This document shows, one piece after another, positions 35,829-47,666 of a stretch of 64,000 bases of DNA. Each line of letters starts with the position of its first letter. The stretch's first letter is position 1. Source of the DNA: Thelephora terrestris (taxonomy: Eukaryota > Basidiomycota > Agaricomycetes > Thelephorales > Thelephoraceae); assembly GCA_015956445.1 (NCBI GenBank), contig WIUZ02000014.1:62001-126000 (forward strand), read 5' to 3'. The notes below the pieces were generated by a model. The model searched no databases and had not been told where the DNA came from. It saw only the letters and a program-made list of their open reading frames with translations. Made by a program: the position numbers and the translations under genes.

Positions 35829-38800
35829 ATGTCAAGAAGACCCACGACCGTTCCCGCAACAACTCCTGTTCTGCGTCCAGCCTCGGCAAGACCACAGACA
35901 GCCGCATCATCGCGTCCCGAGGGTCATTCTATAGTCGCACTCCTCGAAGGCCGGGGTGTAACGCGTGAAATTGGGATGGCGACCCTGAACCCCGAGACGG
36001 GCAGGGCAACGATGGTTCAGGTGTGCAGCTAACCGAGCTCCTTTCGAAGAAGCCGGAACAATGACCGCTCGTCCTGTTCTCGGAACTCAGCTCTCAGACT
36101 TGCCCACCTACGTCAAGACGCTCCATCAGATGCATATACACTACCCATCTCTCGTCCTCGTCCCCGACACTTTCCTCTCTCCGCACTTTTCGTCTGATGC
36201 CAAGGCGTCCTTACTGATCAACTCTATTGAGGGTGAATTTGAGGATGTTCCCATCGAGCCCGTCAAGAGGAAATACTGGAATGAGACTGTCGGTGAGTCT
36301 CCAGGTCCGAGACGGGACGGTCATCGTTCGCTTATAGAGTTCATTCAGGCCTTCAATTTATCACTCAGCTGGCTTTGGATGATGAAGAGAGGGCCAGCAC
36401 CCTCCTGTCGGCTTCTACCAAGTTTGGTTATCTGTGACCTGCATGTATGCGCTTGTGCTCAAAACGAAAACCGCAGATATTATGCCCTCTCGGCCCTGTG
36501 CGCAATTTTCAAGTACTCGGAGATGAAACTCAACATCCGGTACTCTGCCGGATCTCTTAGCATCCGGTACACTCCCGTAGAGGGAACCATGTTGATCGAC
36601 CCCGAGACAATCCGGAATCTCGAGCTTGTGGGAAACATGGGCAACCGCAAATCAAACCACTCTTTATTTGGGTGCGTGATGGCGTAGAGAGCAGGGCTAT
36701 GGGCAAAGTTAAACACAACGTTTCAGCGTTATGAACCACACGTTCACCCCCATGGCGGCCAGACTTCTAAAAGCTAATATAATCTCGCCAATCACAACAG
36801 AAAAATCCATAAACGACAGGCTCGACGCAGTGGAAGGTCCAGTTTGTGGTCATCCGCGTGTTTAATTTAACTGACACTGTCTAGAACTGATACGTTCCGA
36901 GGACATGTTCAACGAGGTCCGATCAGCGCTCAAGATGCTTGCAAAACACGACCTGGACAAACTAATCGCCTCAGTGAGTGTTATATCCCCTTTCCTTTCC
37001 GATCTGCGGCTCAGGTTCCCACAGTTCATTGCTAGCGACCCCCAAACCCAGGCGAAATCATCAACCCCAATTATCACACGAATAACTCAGATGTTACAGC
37101 TCCGTAATATCGTCAGAAATCTTCCGGATCTGCAGGATTCCTTGAGTTGTGCATCGTCGATGCTATTGCAAATAATTTCTGTCGTGAGTCTCGCCCCTGA
37201 CAACCGTACAGCTCAATCCAGACGGTCTGGAAGATGATCAGCGATAAAAGGATCGAGGCCATAGATTCGTTGATTGTCAGCGGTCTCAACGAAGAAAACG
37301 TGCAGAGCCCACCTAGGGTGAGTGAAGGCCTTCGGCTCATACTCCGAGCCCGTGAAATAGCGTCCACAGACCGGTATCGGGGCTGTTACGGTCAGAGTTT
37401 TCGCAGTCAAGGTGAGAACTCCGAAAGCCCGAGGTACAGTGCACCACAAGCTGAAACGTGAAATGACTAGGCGAATTTCAACCGATTACTTGACGTCGCA
37501 CGAGAGACGTTCAAGGAAAACGTTGCTGACATCTACGAGCTTGGGAGAGAGCTATCGGGAACACACGGACTGCCGCTGGCTTTGGTTTACCAGGACAGTG
37601 GTTTCGTCTTCCAATTAAAGAAGTTGGAAGTGGGGGGTGGGCTACCTGCAGAATTTATCAACGTCACAGAGAAAAAGGGTAGGATTGTGTTTTCAACTTT
37701 GGACTTGGTGCGTCCGTCGTTTTGGATTATGATTTTCCGATCCGAGTGCTCATTTCTGTTCCTCGGCTATACAGAAAAAACGGAACGCAAGAATGAAAGA
37801 TGCATTGGATGAAGTGATGTCCCTAAGTGACAAGTTGTTCCCTCCGCCTTGCCTTTTGTCCCGGAATACTCTGACGCACCTTTGCAGGATCATCAGGGAC
37901 CTCATTGGTAGCATAGTCAGTCACATAGGCGCGTTGTACAAGGCGTCTGAAGCCGTAAGCTTGCTCCTTTACGCTTGTGGGAAATTTGATCAATCGCGAG
38001 CCAAGGTTGCGTTGCTCGATATGCTGGTGTCGTTTGCACACGCCTCCATTGGTAAGCCACCCACGTGTATCTCCCGCCTCGTTCCGAGGGATCGTCCCCT
38101 CTCTTACTTATCGTTACGCTCTGGATCGCTCCTCCGATGGCCCGAAACTCGGCCCTCAAACGATTACGATTGACTGATAACGATCACGACATGGCACGCT
38201 CCACGTCCTTCCGTCCCTCCTTCTGAAATCGATGCATCTAGTACAAAATTGCGGTTCGTTCGTTTTCCCCCTAGGATCATCCAACTCCTCGCCCGGGATT
38301 AGACTTGGGTCGAACCGCGTAAATGACGATCTTTCGGATGCAAACAGTGCGGCCCGAGTTCACTGGAACCTTGGCGGTCAAAGCCGGACGTCATCCAATC
38401 CTCAGTATCATAAAGACCGCCGGGGCCTTGGTACCTAATGACACGTATTGCTGTGATTCCTCATCGTTCCAGCTGGTTCGAGGTCCCAAGTTGAGTACTA
38501 CCTTTGCGTCACCTCTGCCATTACATTCATGTCCTCTAACCTTGTTACCTGGGGCCTCGATTTTTGGTTCAGTATGTCAGGTTCGTGTTTCGTGCGACAT
38601 CGTTGCTCTGAGGAAAAGATCAGCTTTCTCACTGCGCTAATGGACGTCAACGTGTTCAGGGAAGAGCACGTACCTTCGGCAGGTTGGGTTGCTGACGATC
38701 ATGGGGATGTGCGGGTGCTTTGTTCCCGCCGAGTATGCAAGCTTCAGGTGAGTGACGAGCATCCCCCAGTCCGTCGAATGCATACGTTGATGTACGTGCA

Positions 38801-39908
38801 GAGCGCACGATTCACTACTCACGCGCCTTTCGAACGATGACGACATGGAGAAGAGTTTGAGCACGTTCGCCAATGAAATGGCAAGTTGTGCAATGATACT
38901 CGGTACGTGAAAAACTCTTCGCTTCGGTTGTGCCTCTATATTCTCTCGTAGGTCTTGCGACCCCTAGGTCCTTAGTGCTGATGGATGAGGTCGGGAGAGG
39001 AACATCTCCGGAGGAAGGAGTCGGGATCGCGCATGCTGTGGCTGAAACGCTGATCAAGTCAAGGGTTGGCGGTCCGTTTTCCTCGTGATATCGAAAGTCT
39101 GATCACTGCCCTCTAGTGTTTCGTTCTTTTTACAACGTGCGTCCTCCGATCGGAGATGCGACCCTCGATGACGCTTCTACACCCGAAGGCATTTTCATGA
39201 GCTGTCACTTTCACTTTCGCGGCAGCCGACGGTGGTCAAGTATGCTCTCTCTCTTGTTGCATTAGTTTTCCCTGGGTTTATCATTGCTCGTCCCAGTATG
39301 CATCTATCAGTACAAGTACGTGAAGTAGTCCCCCCCCCTGCGGGATCTACTTGCCCAGATTCTTCCCAGAGTGCGCGGCCATCTGGGAGCAAATTAGGCC
39401 TGGTATTCAATCACAGGTACGTCAGCGGTCATTCTGAGAACGGATTCGTTGAACACACGTGTAGAATCATGGATGGGGAGATGGGAAACGTCGGACACTA
39501 TGGTGTCAAAGACTTTTCACCGAGTTTAAACATGGACCAACAAACAGCTCTTTCTAGGTCTCCAGCTGGCGAAACTCGCAGATCTCCCTAATGATGTTCT
39601 AAGCGAAGCGGCGCGGGTCACGGAACTCCTGGAAGAGCAACACTCGGTCAACAAAGCCTCTAGTGAGGCAGGGAGGATCGCGCAACGGAGAAAGCTTTTC
39701 CTTCGAGTAACGATCACCTTCCGTTGACCCTCTAGTCTTCTGCCCTGGTTGCTCACTTCGATGTTGCCTCTCGCTTCCTGAACAGCTTCGGACACAACTC
39801 ACTCAGGCAGCAGAACACTCTATGCTACCTGATCGGGAGCTGCTGGATTACTTTTCGCGGATCCAGAGGGAGACGGTTGCCACTCTTCGCAGTACTCTAT
39901 CCCCTTAA
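35829..39908 (+). CDS. MSH4: Meiotic MutS homologue Msh4
   Basis: With Msh5 forms the MutSgamma clamp that stabilises recombination intermediates and promotes crossovers; no mismatch repair role. The start [20 protein letters not shown], then [20 protein letters not shown], leads through an intron to [20 protein letters not shown]. MutS core follows: [38 protein letters not shown]. The ATPase domain has [12 protein letters not shown], the Walker [18 protein letters not shown], then [14 protein letters not shown], and Walker [21 protein letters not shown]. Walker A is assembled from three exons, the middle one only 8 nt (TATGTCAG, 38573-38580). No N-terminal mismatch-recognition Phe-x-Glu block was seen, as expected for Msh4. 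Many introns. Confidence 0.92.
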
Positions 39909-40013
39909 TCTTACCACTGGCGGTGATACCGGGAAGTATTAGTCAGAACCGCTATGACGGAGTGGGAGATAACCACGTGATCGATTAGATAAGGAGTTGT
40001 GGTGTGCATCACT

Positions 40014-40019
40014 TATAAA
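40014..40019 (+). promoter_or_regulatory. TATA box of the MnSOD gene
   Basis: TATAAA, 59 nt upstream of the ATG at 40078, in the only 169-bp gap between MSH4 and SOD. Confidence 0.6.
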
Positions 40020-40077
40020 CCCAATCGTGACCCTGAACCCTGTTCTCTTTTATCCATCATCAACAACGACTGTCAAG

Positions 40078-40933
40078 ATGTCCTACACTTTGCCACCTTT
40101 GCCGTATGACTATGATTCTCTCGAGCCTTACATCTCGAAGCAGATCATGGAGCTTCACCACAAGAAGCACCATCAGACCTATGTCAACGCCCTTAACGAC
40201 GCGACCAATGCTTACTCCAGCGCTACCTCAGCAAAAAAGCGAATCGCCCTCCAGGCTGCTTTGAAATTCAACGGCGGTGGTTAGTATTTCGCATATCTAG
40301 CCTTTGATCAATAAATACGCTTCCCCGAAGGCTCATTCTCGCGTTGATCGTGTCACTGATCACCTTTTCGTTATTGCACTTTAGGCCACATTAACCATTC
40401 ATTGTTTTGGAAGAACCTGGCCCCAGCTTCGGTCAAGGGTGGCCGCGGTGGTGAACTGCACGATGGGCCTCTCAGCAAGGCTATCTCGGACAGTTTCCAG
40501 AATTTGAAGGCAGAGTTCAAGGCTGCTGCTTTGGCCATTCAGGGGTCTGGTTGGTGCTGGCTCGTGAGTTTGCATCTGATTCAGCCCAACATCGGGTAGC
40601 TTTGACACGAATTCTCTGTGTTTAGGGGTTGAACCCCATCACCAAACGCTTGGAGATCACCACCACCGCTAATCAGGATCCTCTCTTGAATTTGATCCCG
40701 ATCATTGGTGTCGACATGTGGGAGCACGCCTTCTACCTCCAGTACCTCAACGTTAAGGCTGATGTGAGTTTGACCCCGTTTTCCGTTCGAGAGTCAGACT
40801 TTGAACGCGCTTGCTTCAGTACCTCGAGGCTATCTGGAACGTCATCAACTGGCAGGAGGCTGAAAAGCGCTACACCGAGGGCTTGTCCAACGGCACCGAC
40901 GCTGGAGTTGACGTTAGCTTGTCCAAGATTTGA
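40078..40933 (+). CDS. SOD2: Manganese superoxide dismutase, leaderless
   Basis: Converts superoxide to hydrogen peroxide and oxygen. Four exons (40078-40279, 40385-40563, 40626-40763, 40820-40933) give 210 residues. Mn ligands lie in [17 protein letters not shown] (His), [13 protein letters not shown] (His) and [11 protein letters not shown] (Asp and His); the outer-sphere region GSGWCWL has Cys where GSGWGWL is usual. The protein begins directly at [20 protein letters not shown] with no basic presequence and ends [12 protein letters not shown]. Lack of a leader suggests a cytosolic enzyme, a known situation in several basidiomycetes. An upstream in-frame extension without Met features argues against a hidden leader, though a distant first exon cannot be excluded. 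Confidence 0.94.
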
Positions 40934-41239
40934 AGCTCTAACCACGCGCGATAGGAAAATTGTAACTGTACTTATTCGTGAACCAAAAGTTTCCAATCGA
41001 GAGATTTCGACAAGTGTCCTGCGACGTGTGTTTAAATAACCGAGTCCAAGATACAAATAAGTATTATTGCCATTAATCGACCACCCGCCAATTGACCATG
41101 CGGCTCGGAGTTGGGATTACTGGTCACAAAGGGCGGAATAGTTGCTAGAAAAGACATAAGGGTGTAACGAGCGTCGGAACCGCACAGTTCTATATATAAT
41201 GTATATGCAAAGTCCGCGTCCTTAGGAGATGTTGACAGG

Positions 41240-43990
41240 TTACCACCATGATGGAGTCCAAGCAGTGACCGTCCGAGAGAAACCGTTCCCGTTTTCAGCT
41301 GCTGGAATCACAGGAGAAGAGTCGATGCTTAGTTGGTAGGTCGCCCCCACAGTTGCCAAACTGTAGATGCCGATTGTGGATTCGGAGTCGACGTCGAGGA
41401 TCTGGGACTGGCAGTTAAGTTGATTTGGGCACACGGTGGAATTGTAGTTGACGAAGAAACTGTACAACCCGGCGCCGAAGACGAGTATGTCGTGAGAGTT
41501 AGTCACGTGTAAACCCCATGCAGAGGTTTGGTTGGCATTGAAAGATGGATCATTCCAATCGGGACGATTGGTGAAGGGGCTAGGGGGAGGTGGGGTCGGT
41601 TGGAAGTAGGGAGATTCGGTTTGGGGAAGGCCGATGTAGTGGTTCGACGCGCCGGCAAGGTTGTAATTGACAATAACGTGGTGCTCGGACCCCGTTCCAA
41701 TAAGCCAAACGGGGCCGTTAGATTCGGACAAGAGGCCGCGCCCAGAGTAGATGGTCGTCTGATTGCCACCCAACGTCTCGACGTCGTGATCAGCGAGCCA
41801 TATCCACGTCCCTTCGAAGTAAGCGGTGGAATGGCGGGTCAGGTGAACGGCTAAGAATGCAGCGAAGCAGTTGGGGTTTCCGACATCGGTGGTCGGGCAC
41901 TGGGACAATTGTAGTTCGGATCCAGCAGTACCTCCGAGACGGACGTAGGAATCCCACATCCCGGCGCAGCCCTTGACTTCCGAATGGACATTCCATTGAA
42001 GGACGATAGCACCAGCAGCTTCGGTTCGGGACCATGTTAATTGAGGCATGACGCGGGAAAGACAGAAGAAACGTACTTGGGCCGCGTACGGAGAAAATGA
42101 TGCCTCCAATCTCAGCAGTGCCCTTAGAGTTATGCTCCCCAACCTGGACGACAGGCGTTGGATTGTCGACATCATTGAACTCTTCTCCAGTCCCAGCAAT
42201 GACAGCCCAGGCTTCACCGAAAATTTGAACTCCAGCTGGAACCCTGAGGGTATCAGTCACCAGGTAGGTGCCGGCGTCGAAGAATATAATCTTGCATCCG
42301 GCGAACTACAGAAGTCGTGTAAGATTTCAAGAATGGAGCAGTGAAACATTGAAACGTACCTTATCGAAAACTTCCCGCAAAGCTGCAGTATCATCTGTAT
42401 AACCATCACCTTTTGCCCCATAGTCCCTAACACTGACGATCTGGGAGATATCGTAATCTGCGTACGTGGGCCTCCCCTTGCCAAACACGCGGCCATCTTC
42501 GAGAAGACTCCAGTCCTTGGAGATGGGTGCGATATAATCCTGAGTGTAACCTCTAGAATCGTGGCCGGCATAAACGTTTCCTTGGACCCAAGTGTCGACG
42601 TAGGTATAGCCTGCGCAGCCAGGAAGGACCGTTTCACCACCGACGATGCCAACAATAGTCGAAACGTTAACAGCTTGAATGTTATTTAGGACGATGGAGG
42701 ATTGAAGCCCGGTGGTGGCATTGGAGCTTCGATAGAAGATGGGAGTATCCCTCACGAAAGCGTCGATTATCGCGATCGCAGCGACGCTTTCTACAGCGAC
42801 GTCGAACCCAACCTGCACGCTGTTGATATTAATTCCTTGGAAGTTCCATCCCCAGTTCCAAGCCATTTTCACAGCGGTGTTCGCACAGTTGACGGTGAGG
42901 TTTCGGACGGTGAATTGCTGATTTCCGACATCGAGACCGACGTTTCCACCGTTAATAACGAGGTCGCCCATGAAACCGCCACTGAGAATTCAGACTCAGC
43001 GCTCAACTCGGGAAAATGGAAGAAGTGTGAAAATACTTTACCTTCCATCTTCCATAAAGATGGCACGATGCCGAGTGCCGTTCGCGGTCGATAATTCAAA
43101 GACGATGTTGTATAGAGAGGTCGCCTGGGAGACTTGCCAGTGAATGCACGTAGCACTGCAATTTGGGTTTAGTCGAGTCCGAGGATCGATATGGCAACAT
43201 GCGTACTTGACTTCGGGTGGAACTAGGGTGGTATCAAACTGCAAATTCTTGACGGAACGGTAGCTTTGCATTTGATGAACGAGGAAGGGCGATTGGATGG
43301 CGACTGTTACTCACAAATTGTTCTGGTTGACGTACCACTGGCTTCCGCCAGGAATATATGGGTCTGCATCTATTGGTGATGCTGGGTCAAACATTCTTTA
43401 TTCCGTTCCCAAGGAAACAACCCACCGAAGATAGCGAGGGCACTATGATTGAAGTTTTCTGCGGCGAGGATCGTAGGCGGATTGCGAGCATCTCCAATCA
43501 CTTCTGTAAAGTAATAAAGGGGAATGGAATCGGTAACGAGGTATGTTCTAGGAGGGAAGCAGCGTCATTGATGTGAACTTGCACGGAAGAAGGTTAGACA
43601 CACCCTTGAGGGAAGTATACAGTAGCGGGGGAAGTCGAAGAACTTCCGCAGCCTTGTCCGCAACGAGAACCGGTAGAGATGGCACGGCTACGTCACAAAG
43701 GTTCGTCAGCCGCACGAGGCATAGTAAGAAGATTCTCACATGATGGCCTGAGTGTCGTCTGTGACGCCATCGCCAACGGCGCCGTAATCCTTGACGTTCC
43801 GAAAGACCTTGTAACCGGTAGGGTCCGGGTTGTAGGCTGTGATACCTTGATGGTTTATCTTTTCAAGCCAGTAAGGCTCGCCGTCGCGCGCGCACCCTCC
43901 TCCTGCGGGCGCAGAACATTCGGAACCGAGGGCTGCAACGTAAGTTAAGTACGTTGAGGCAAAAGCCAAAGCCCAGAGACGGAAGGACAT
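41240..43990 (-). CDS. Secreted GH55 exo-beta-1,3-glucanase
   Basis: Cleaves beta-1,3-glucan from the non-reducing end (laminarin, fungal wall glucan). MSFRLWALAFASTYLTYVAA is a clear signal peptide. The two tandem right-handed beta-helix (pectate-lyase-like) halves each open with the GH55 signature: FRNVKDYGAVGDGVTDDTQA in the first and VSVRDYGAKGDGYTDDTAAL in the second. Between them are GGNVGLDVGNQQFTVRNLTV and WNWGWNFQGININSVQVGFD. The C-terminal half has LWLADHDVE-like (WIWLADHDVET) and ILVFGAGLYSFFVNYNST, ending SRTVTAWTPSWW. Roughly 770 residues, normal for the family. Multiple introns. A TATA box precedes it. The catalytic Glu was not assigned. Confidence 0.92.
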
Positions 43991-44918
43991 GGTACAAGTG
44001 GATTGTGGGGGGAAAGACGAGGCGTTACCTTTGATATTGCCCTGGGTTTTATACCCTAGAGAAGATGGGAAGCTTGACGGTGGTAGGCGGGAGAAGATCA
44101 CGATTCTCTTGGCTACTAGCCACTTCGGCCCGCGAGATATGACTGATACATACCTCGACCGCCGGAAGATATGGGCGCACAACTGGAGTTGGAGAGTGAC
44201 GAGATAACCCTCCAAAGATCTTTCACCGAGCAACCGCACGTTTTCTACACGCATATGGTGTCAAAGAACATTCCGGGGGCGTGACGGAGCAGAGGGGACG
44301 CGTCACAACACGAGGTCCTCGCAGAGCACCAGCCCCCTATGGCCCTACAAAACCGTGGGGGGACCCTGGGTCGAGTTTGACGCGTAAGGCCTCGGTTGCC
44401 TTCTATTCCTTCAAGGATTGTTGGTCAGAGTTAAATTTCCGTGAGGCGATGCACTTTGCGTTTCAGAATCACTGGCTGATCGATGCCGACTTTTCGTACA
44501 CGCCTTTGCTCGTGGTCTGTTGCCGACGATGATGCTAGTAGGATTTGCGGGTGGAGCCCATCTTGGCGGTACCAGAACGCATACAGCATGGTTGGGCGCG
44601 ATACCCGAAGCTTGATGTCGAGGCCTCGAGGCCTTATGGTAGGTATATGGTGTACATAAAGACCCCACACTTTTCGACACTCGATTCTCAATACATCCAA
44701 TTTGCAAAGTTTGAGGGAACTGCTAGCTAACATGACGCGGTATCCGGGAAATCACCTCCAAACGGGAAGATAAAGAACAAACATATATATATGTACATGT
44801 GATACGCACAATCTAGGTTCCGACATTCTACACAGATATGTGCGCATACCTTCTAGGTGCAGTCGCTGCTACAAGAGCGGACGTCTTGTTAACTCGAGGG
44901 AAAAGTAGTCTCAGTTCA
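43991..44918. other. Intergenic region hexokinase 3' / GH55 promoter
   Basis: 928 bp between two minus-strand genes. It contains the GH55 TATA box and hexokinase 3' sequence, plus an ATATATATAT tract near 44783. No gene seen. Confidence 0.5.
44047..44053 (-). promoter_or_regulatory. TATA box of the GH55 gene
   Basis: TATAAAA on the minus strand, about 57 nt upstream of the GH55 start codon at 43990. Confidence 0.6.
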
Positions 44919-47173
44919 TTAGTAGTTTGGATACAGTCCGGCCTCCTTTCTCTGCTTCGTCATCGCTAAGATCGGGGGTCAGACTAAATCCGTACAGCGA
45001 GGAGGTGGGTACTCACCCGCAATAATCGCACTTCCGATTCCACTGCCGTCCTCTGCATGATGGGTTACAATGTTACTGAAGGAACAGAAGTATTGAGTCG
45101 GATAAAGTGACAGATTTCATCTTTTCTACTCACAGTCCCTTGTCTCCAAAGATGTCCTGGAGTCCTTCATGTACCCTATCCGCAAATCCTGGGTATTTCT
45201 GCCCTCGATATCAGTCAACTGTCCACATAGTCTTTCAGGGCCGCAGTGCGCACGTTGTACAAAGAACCATCCGCGCCAACGGAACATCCCTCGTCCAAAA
45301 GATCCTTCCGCTTCACGATTGCGGCAATTCCGCAAGCGCTCAGCCTCGCTGACCGTTTCCCAATCAGTTTAGCCAACGCCCGGAAAAACTGGCGCTCGGC
45401 AAGGGTCGTTTCGAGGGCGAAGAAGTGCGTGAAAATCCCAATGATCATCAAGAGTTCGTCCGTTGGGTCACTGTATAGTGGGGAATTCAATCTGTGCGTA
45501 ACAGACACCGACACTGGAGCCACCATACCTTTCCATTAGGGACAAGAAAGCAGTGTCGAGCGAATAAGGTATCTCGATCTTGTACGTGTTCTGACCCAAG
45601 AAGAGGACACCCTCGTCAATCAAATCGCAGATGACCAGTCGCAGGATCTCCCCCAAGTATCTCCCAGAGATCAGTTTCTGACGCTTCCTGTCGGTAAAGA
45701 GTAAACAACATATGAGGACGAGTATACCTCAAAGGCCTGCTCCCCAGGTTTGTTGGAGGATTCATCGACGACAACATCGTATTTCGTGCGTGGAAGATGT
45801 TCGTGCTTGTAAGAATCAAACGCTCCCTAAGGCCTGGACGTCAACCATGGAGGTTGGAAATTACCGGAGAGATCCATACCCATTCGCAGTTGATAGCAAT
45901 CTCGGCATCACTCGCAAACCCGTGATCCTTCAGCTTGGGTATTTCCTTCACGGTCTCCATATAGGCTGCATTGCATCCAGTACCGAAAATAACCGCAATC
46001 TTGGTCTTGGGATTGACGTAGGCAGACGCGATCAACGTTCCTGTGGTATCGCATGTGAGAGCAACGAGGTCCACAGGAACTTTCTGGTATCATTTTGAGT
46101 GGGGTTGCAACGGAACACTACTGGGACTCACGTGGTCTTCCAAGGCTTTCCGAAACAGCGCCGTCACGTCTTGCCCTTCAGTGTTTGGCGCGCTGAAACC
46201 CTTGGTCCATCGAAGGAGGACTCCGTGATCAATCCTGTCTTGTCTGGATAAACCCGGTTAGCACTCGGAGCACCGACCCACGGATTTAAGTGGGGGATAC
46301 GGACGAGCATGGATATGAAAACTATGCGTTGATTTATTGCAATCAGCGGCGCTTCACGGCTTGATCGACGGTCCCTTGGAACGCACCGTAAAGCCCAACG
46401 GAAGTTTAACTCCGGACTTGATCATTTCCTCCGAGTTACCGATATTCGAATCGATAAAGGTCTTGACGCAATCTGCGCAAAAATTGAAGAGCTTCTGGCC
46501 GTCATCGTGCTTTTGCTCTTCGCTCAACCGGTATTTGGATTGCGTGATCTCAAATTTTCCACCTCCGTTTAAAGTCACGAGACACACGCGGAGGTTGGTT
46601 CCGCCTGGCTATCGGTGAGATCCTTGATCAAAGTCACTGAGACGGAGCGGGCGTACCGAGGTCGAGTGCAAGATATTCGCCAGTCTCATGACCACTCGGC
46701 CACCCGAATACGAAAGTGGGGATCATAGGCTGTACGACAGAACCCCGCAGGGGTAAGCGATCGGTTCCAGACAACGATGCACGATGGGATAAGCGGGGTG
46801 ATACTGACCACGACCTGACCAGGACTTTCCAAACCAATCTCCAACGACTCAGTGAACGCATCGACGATCATCCTCATCCTCTGAGGAGTCAGAGTGAACC
46901 TTTACACCCGGTCGATATCGTGAATCGTTAGCCTGATAAGAGAAGCGCGACGGCCGTACAAAGTCTCGAACTTCCTCAGATGATCAGCCATCGTTCTGGG
47001 GTTTGTTTGGGACGCGGTTAGCAATCCATCCTACACGGGCATTCCGTTGACCAGAGATCTCACTTTTTGGTGGCATGGGGCAGATCCTCTTCCTCATTGG
47101 TTCTGGTGTGGTAATTGAGAGTCATTCCGGTTGGCAGAGTGATAGTGCCGCTTCCACGTCGTGAGGCCGGCAT
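44919..47173 (-). CDS. HXK: Hexokinase
   Basis: ATP-dependent phosphorylation of glucose and other hexoses, first step of glycolysis. A first exon (47173-47064) encodes MPASRRGSGTITLPTGMTLN, then YHTRTNEEEDLPHATKK. An intron with GTGAGA donor and CTAAC branch joins it in frame to TMADHLRKFETLFTLTPQRM and MRMIVDAFTESLEIGL. Then come PTFVFGWPSGHETGEYLALD (ATP phosphate loop 1 begins DLG-GTNLR), LVTLNGGGKFEITQSKYRLS, LPLGFT-FSYPCSQDRIDHG (sugar binding; FSYPCS comes from a 17-nt microexon, 46305-46321), WTKGFSAPNTEGQDV, VALTCDTTGTLIASAYVNPK, IFGTGCNAAYMETV, LERYGG-like and HHAEDGSGIGSAIIAAMTKQ. It ends LYPNY. Intact. Confidence 0.92.
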
Positions 47174-47666
47174 GATCGATGAGCGAGAGGGATGTTTTCG
47201 AAGACGGAGGGACCAGACGTATGATCGTCACTCGAGATGAGGTGTTGAAGTTCGAGCTGTGGAGTTCGTGAAGACGATCGGCCATTCCCGATCAACCTTT
47301 TGCCTCCAAAGTCTCGGTAACTCTCAAGGAGGGAAGGGAGCAGCAGATCACTGATCACTGGTGGTCACAATAATCTTTATTGCAGGGTGAAGCACAATGA
47401 TCCGGGAGAAAACTAAACAAAAGAGAGGTAGTCTAGGCCACAGGAGGGGGTGATAGTACAGAGACGAATCAACAAGATGCCTTTATGAGAATCACGAAAA
47501 GGTCAGTTACCTGAGCGACCAGAAGGCACAATAGGGGGGAAGGAGCGTAGAAGCTGGGAGCAATACATGAAGACAATAAAGAATATCCGGAAGGTAAAGT
47601 GAACAACAGGGAGTGACGTGAAGGTCGAATGATGTAAAGATGAAATGGGTGCGTGGGAATGCGGAT
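47174..47666. other. Intergenic region, terpene synthase 3' / hexokinase promoter
   Basis: 493 bp between two minus-strand genes. The hexokinase frame stays open upstream of its ATG to a TGA 60-70 nt away, without another Met. No other gene seen. Confidence 0.5.
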
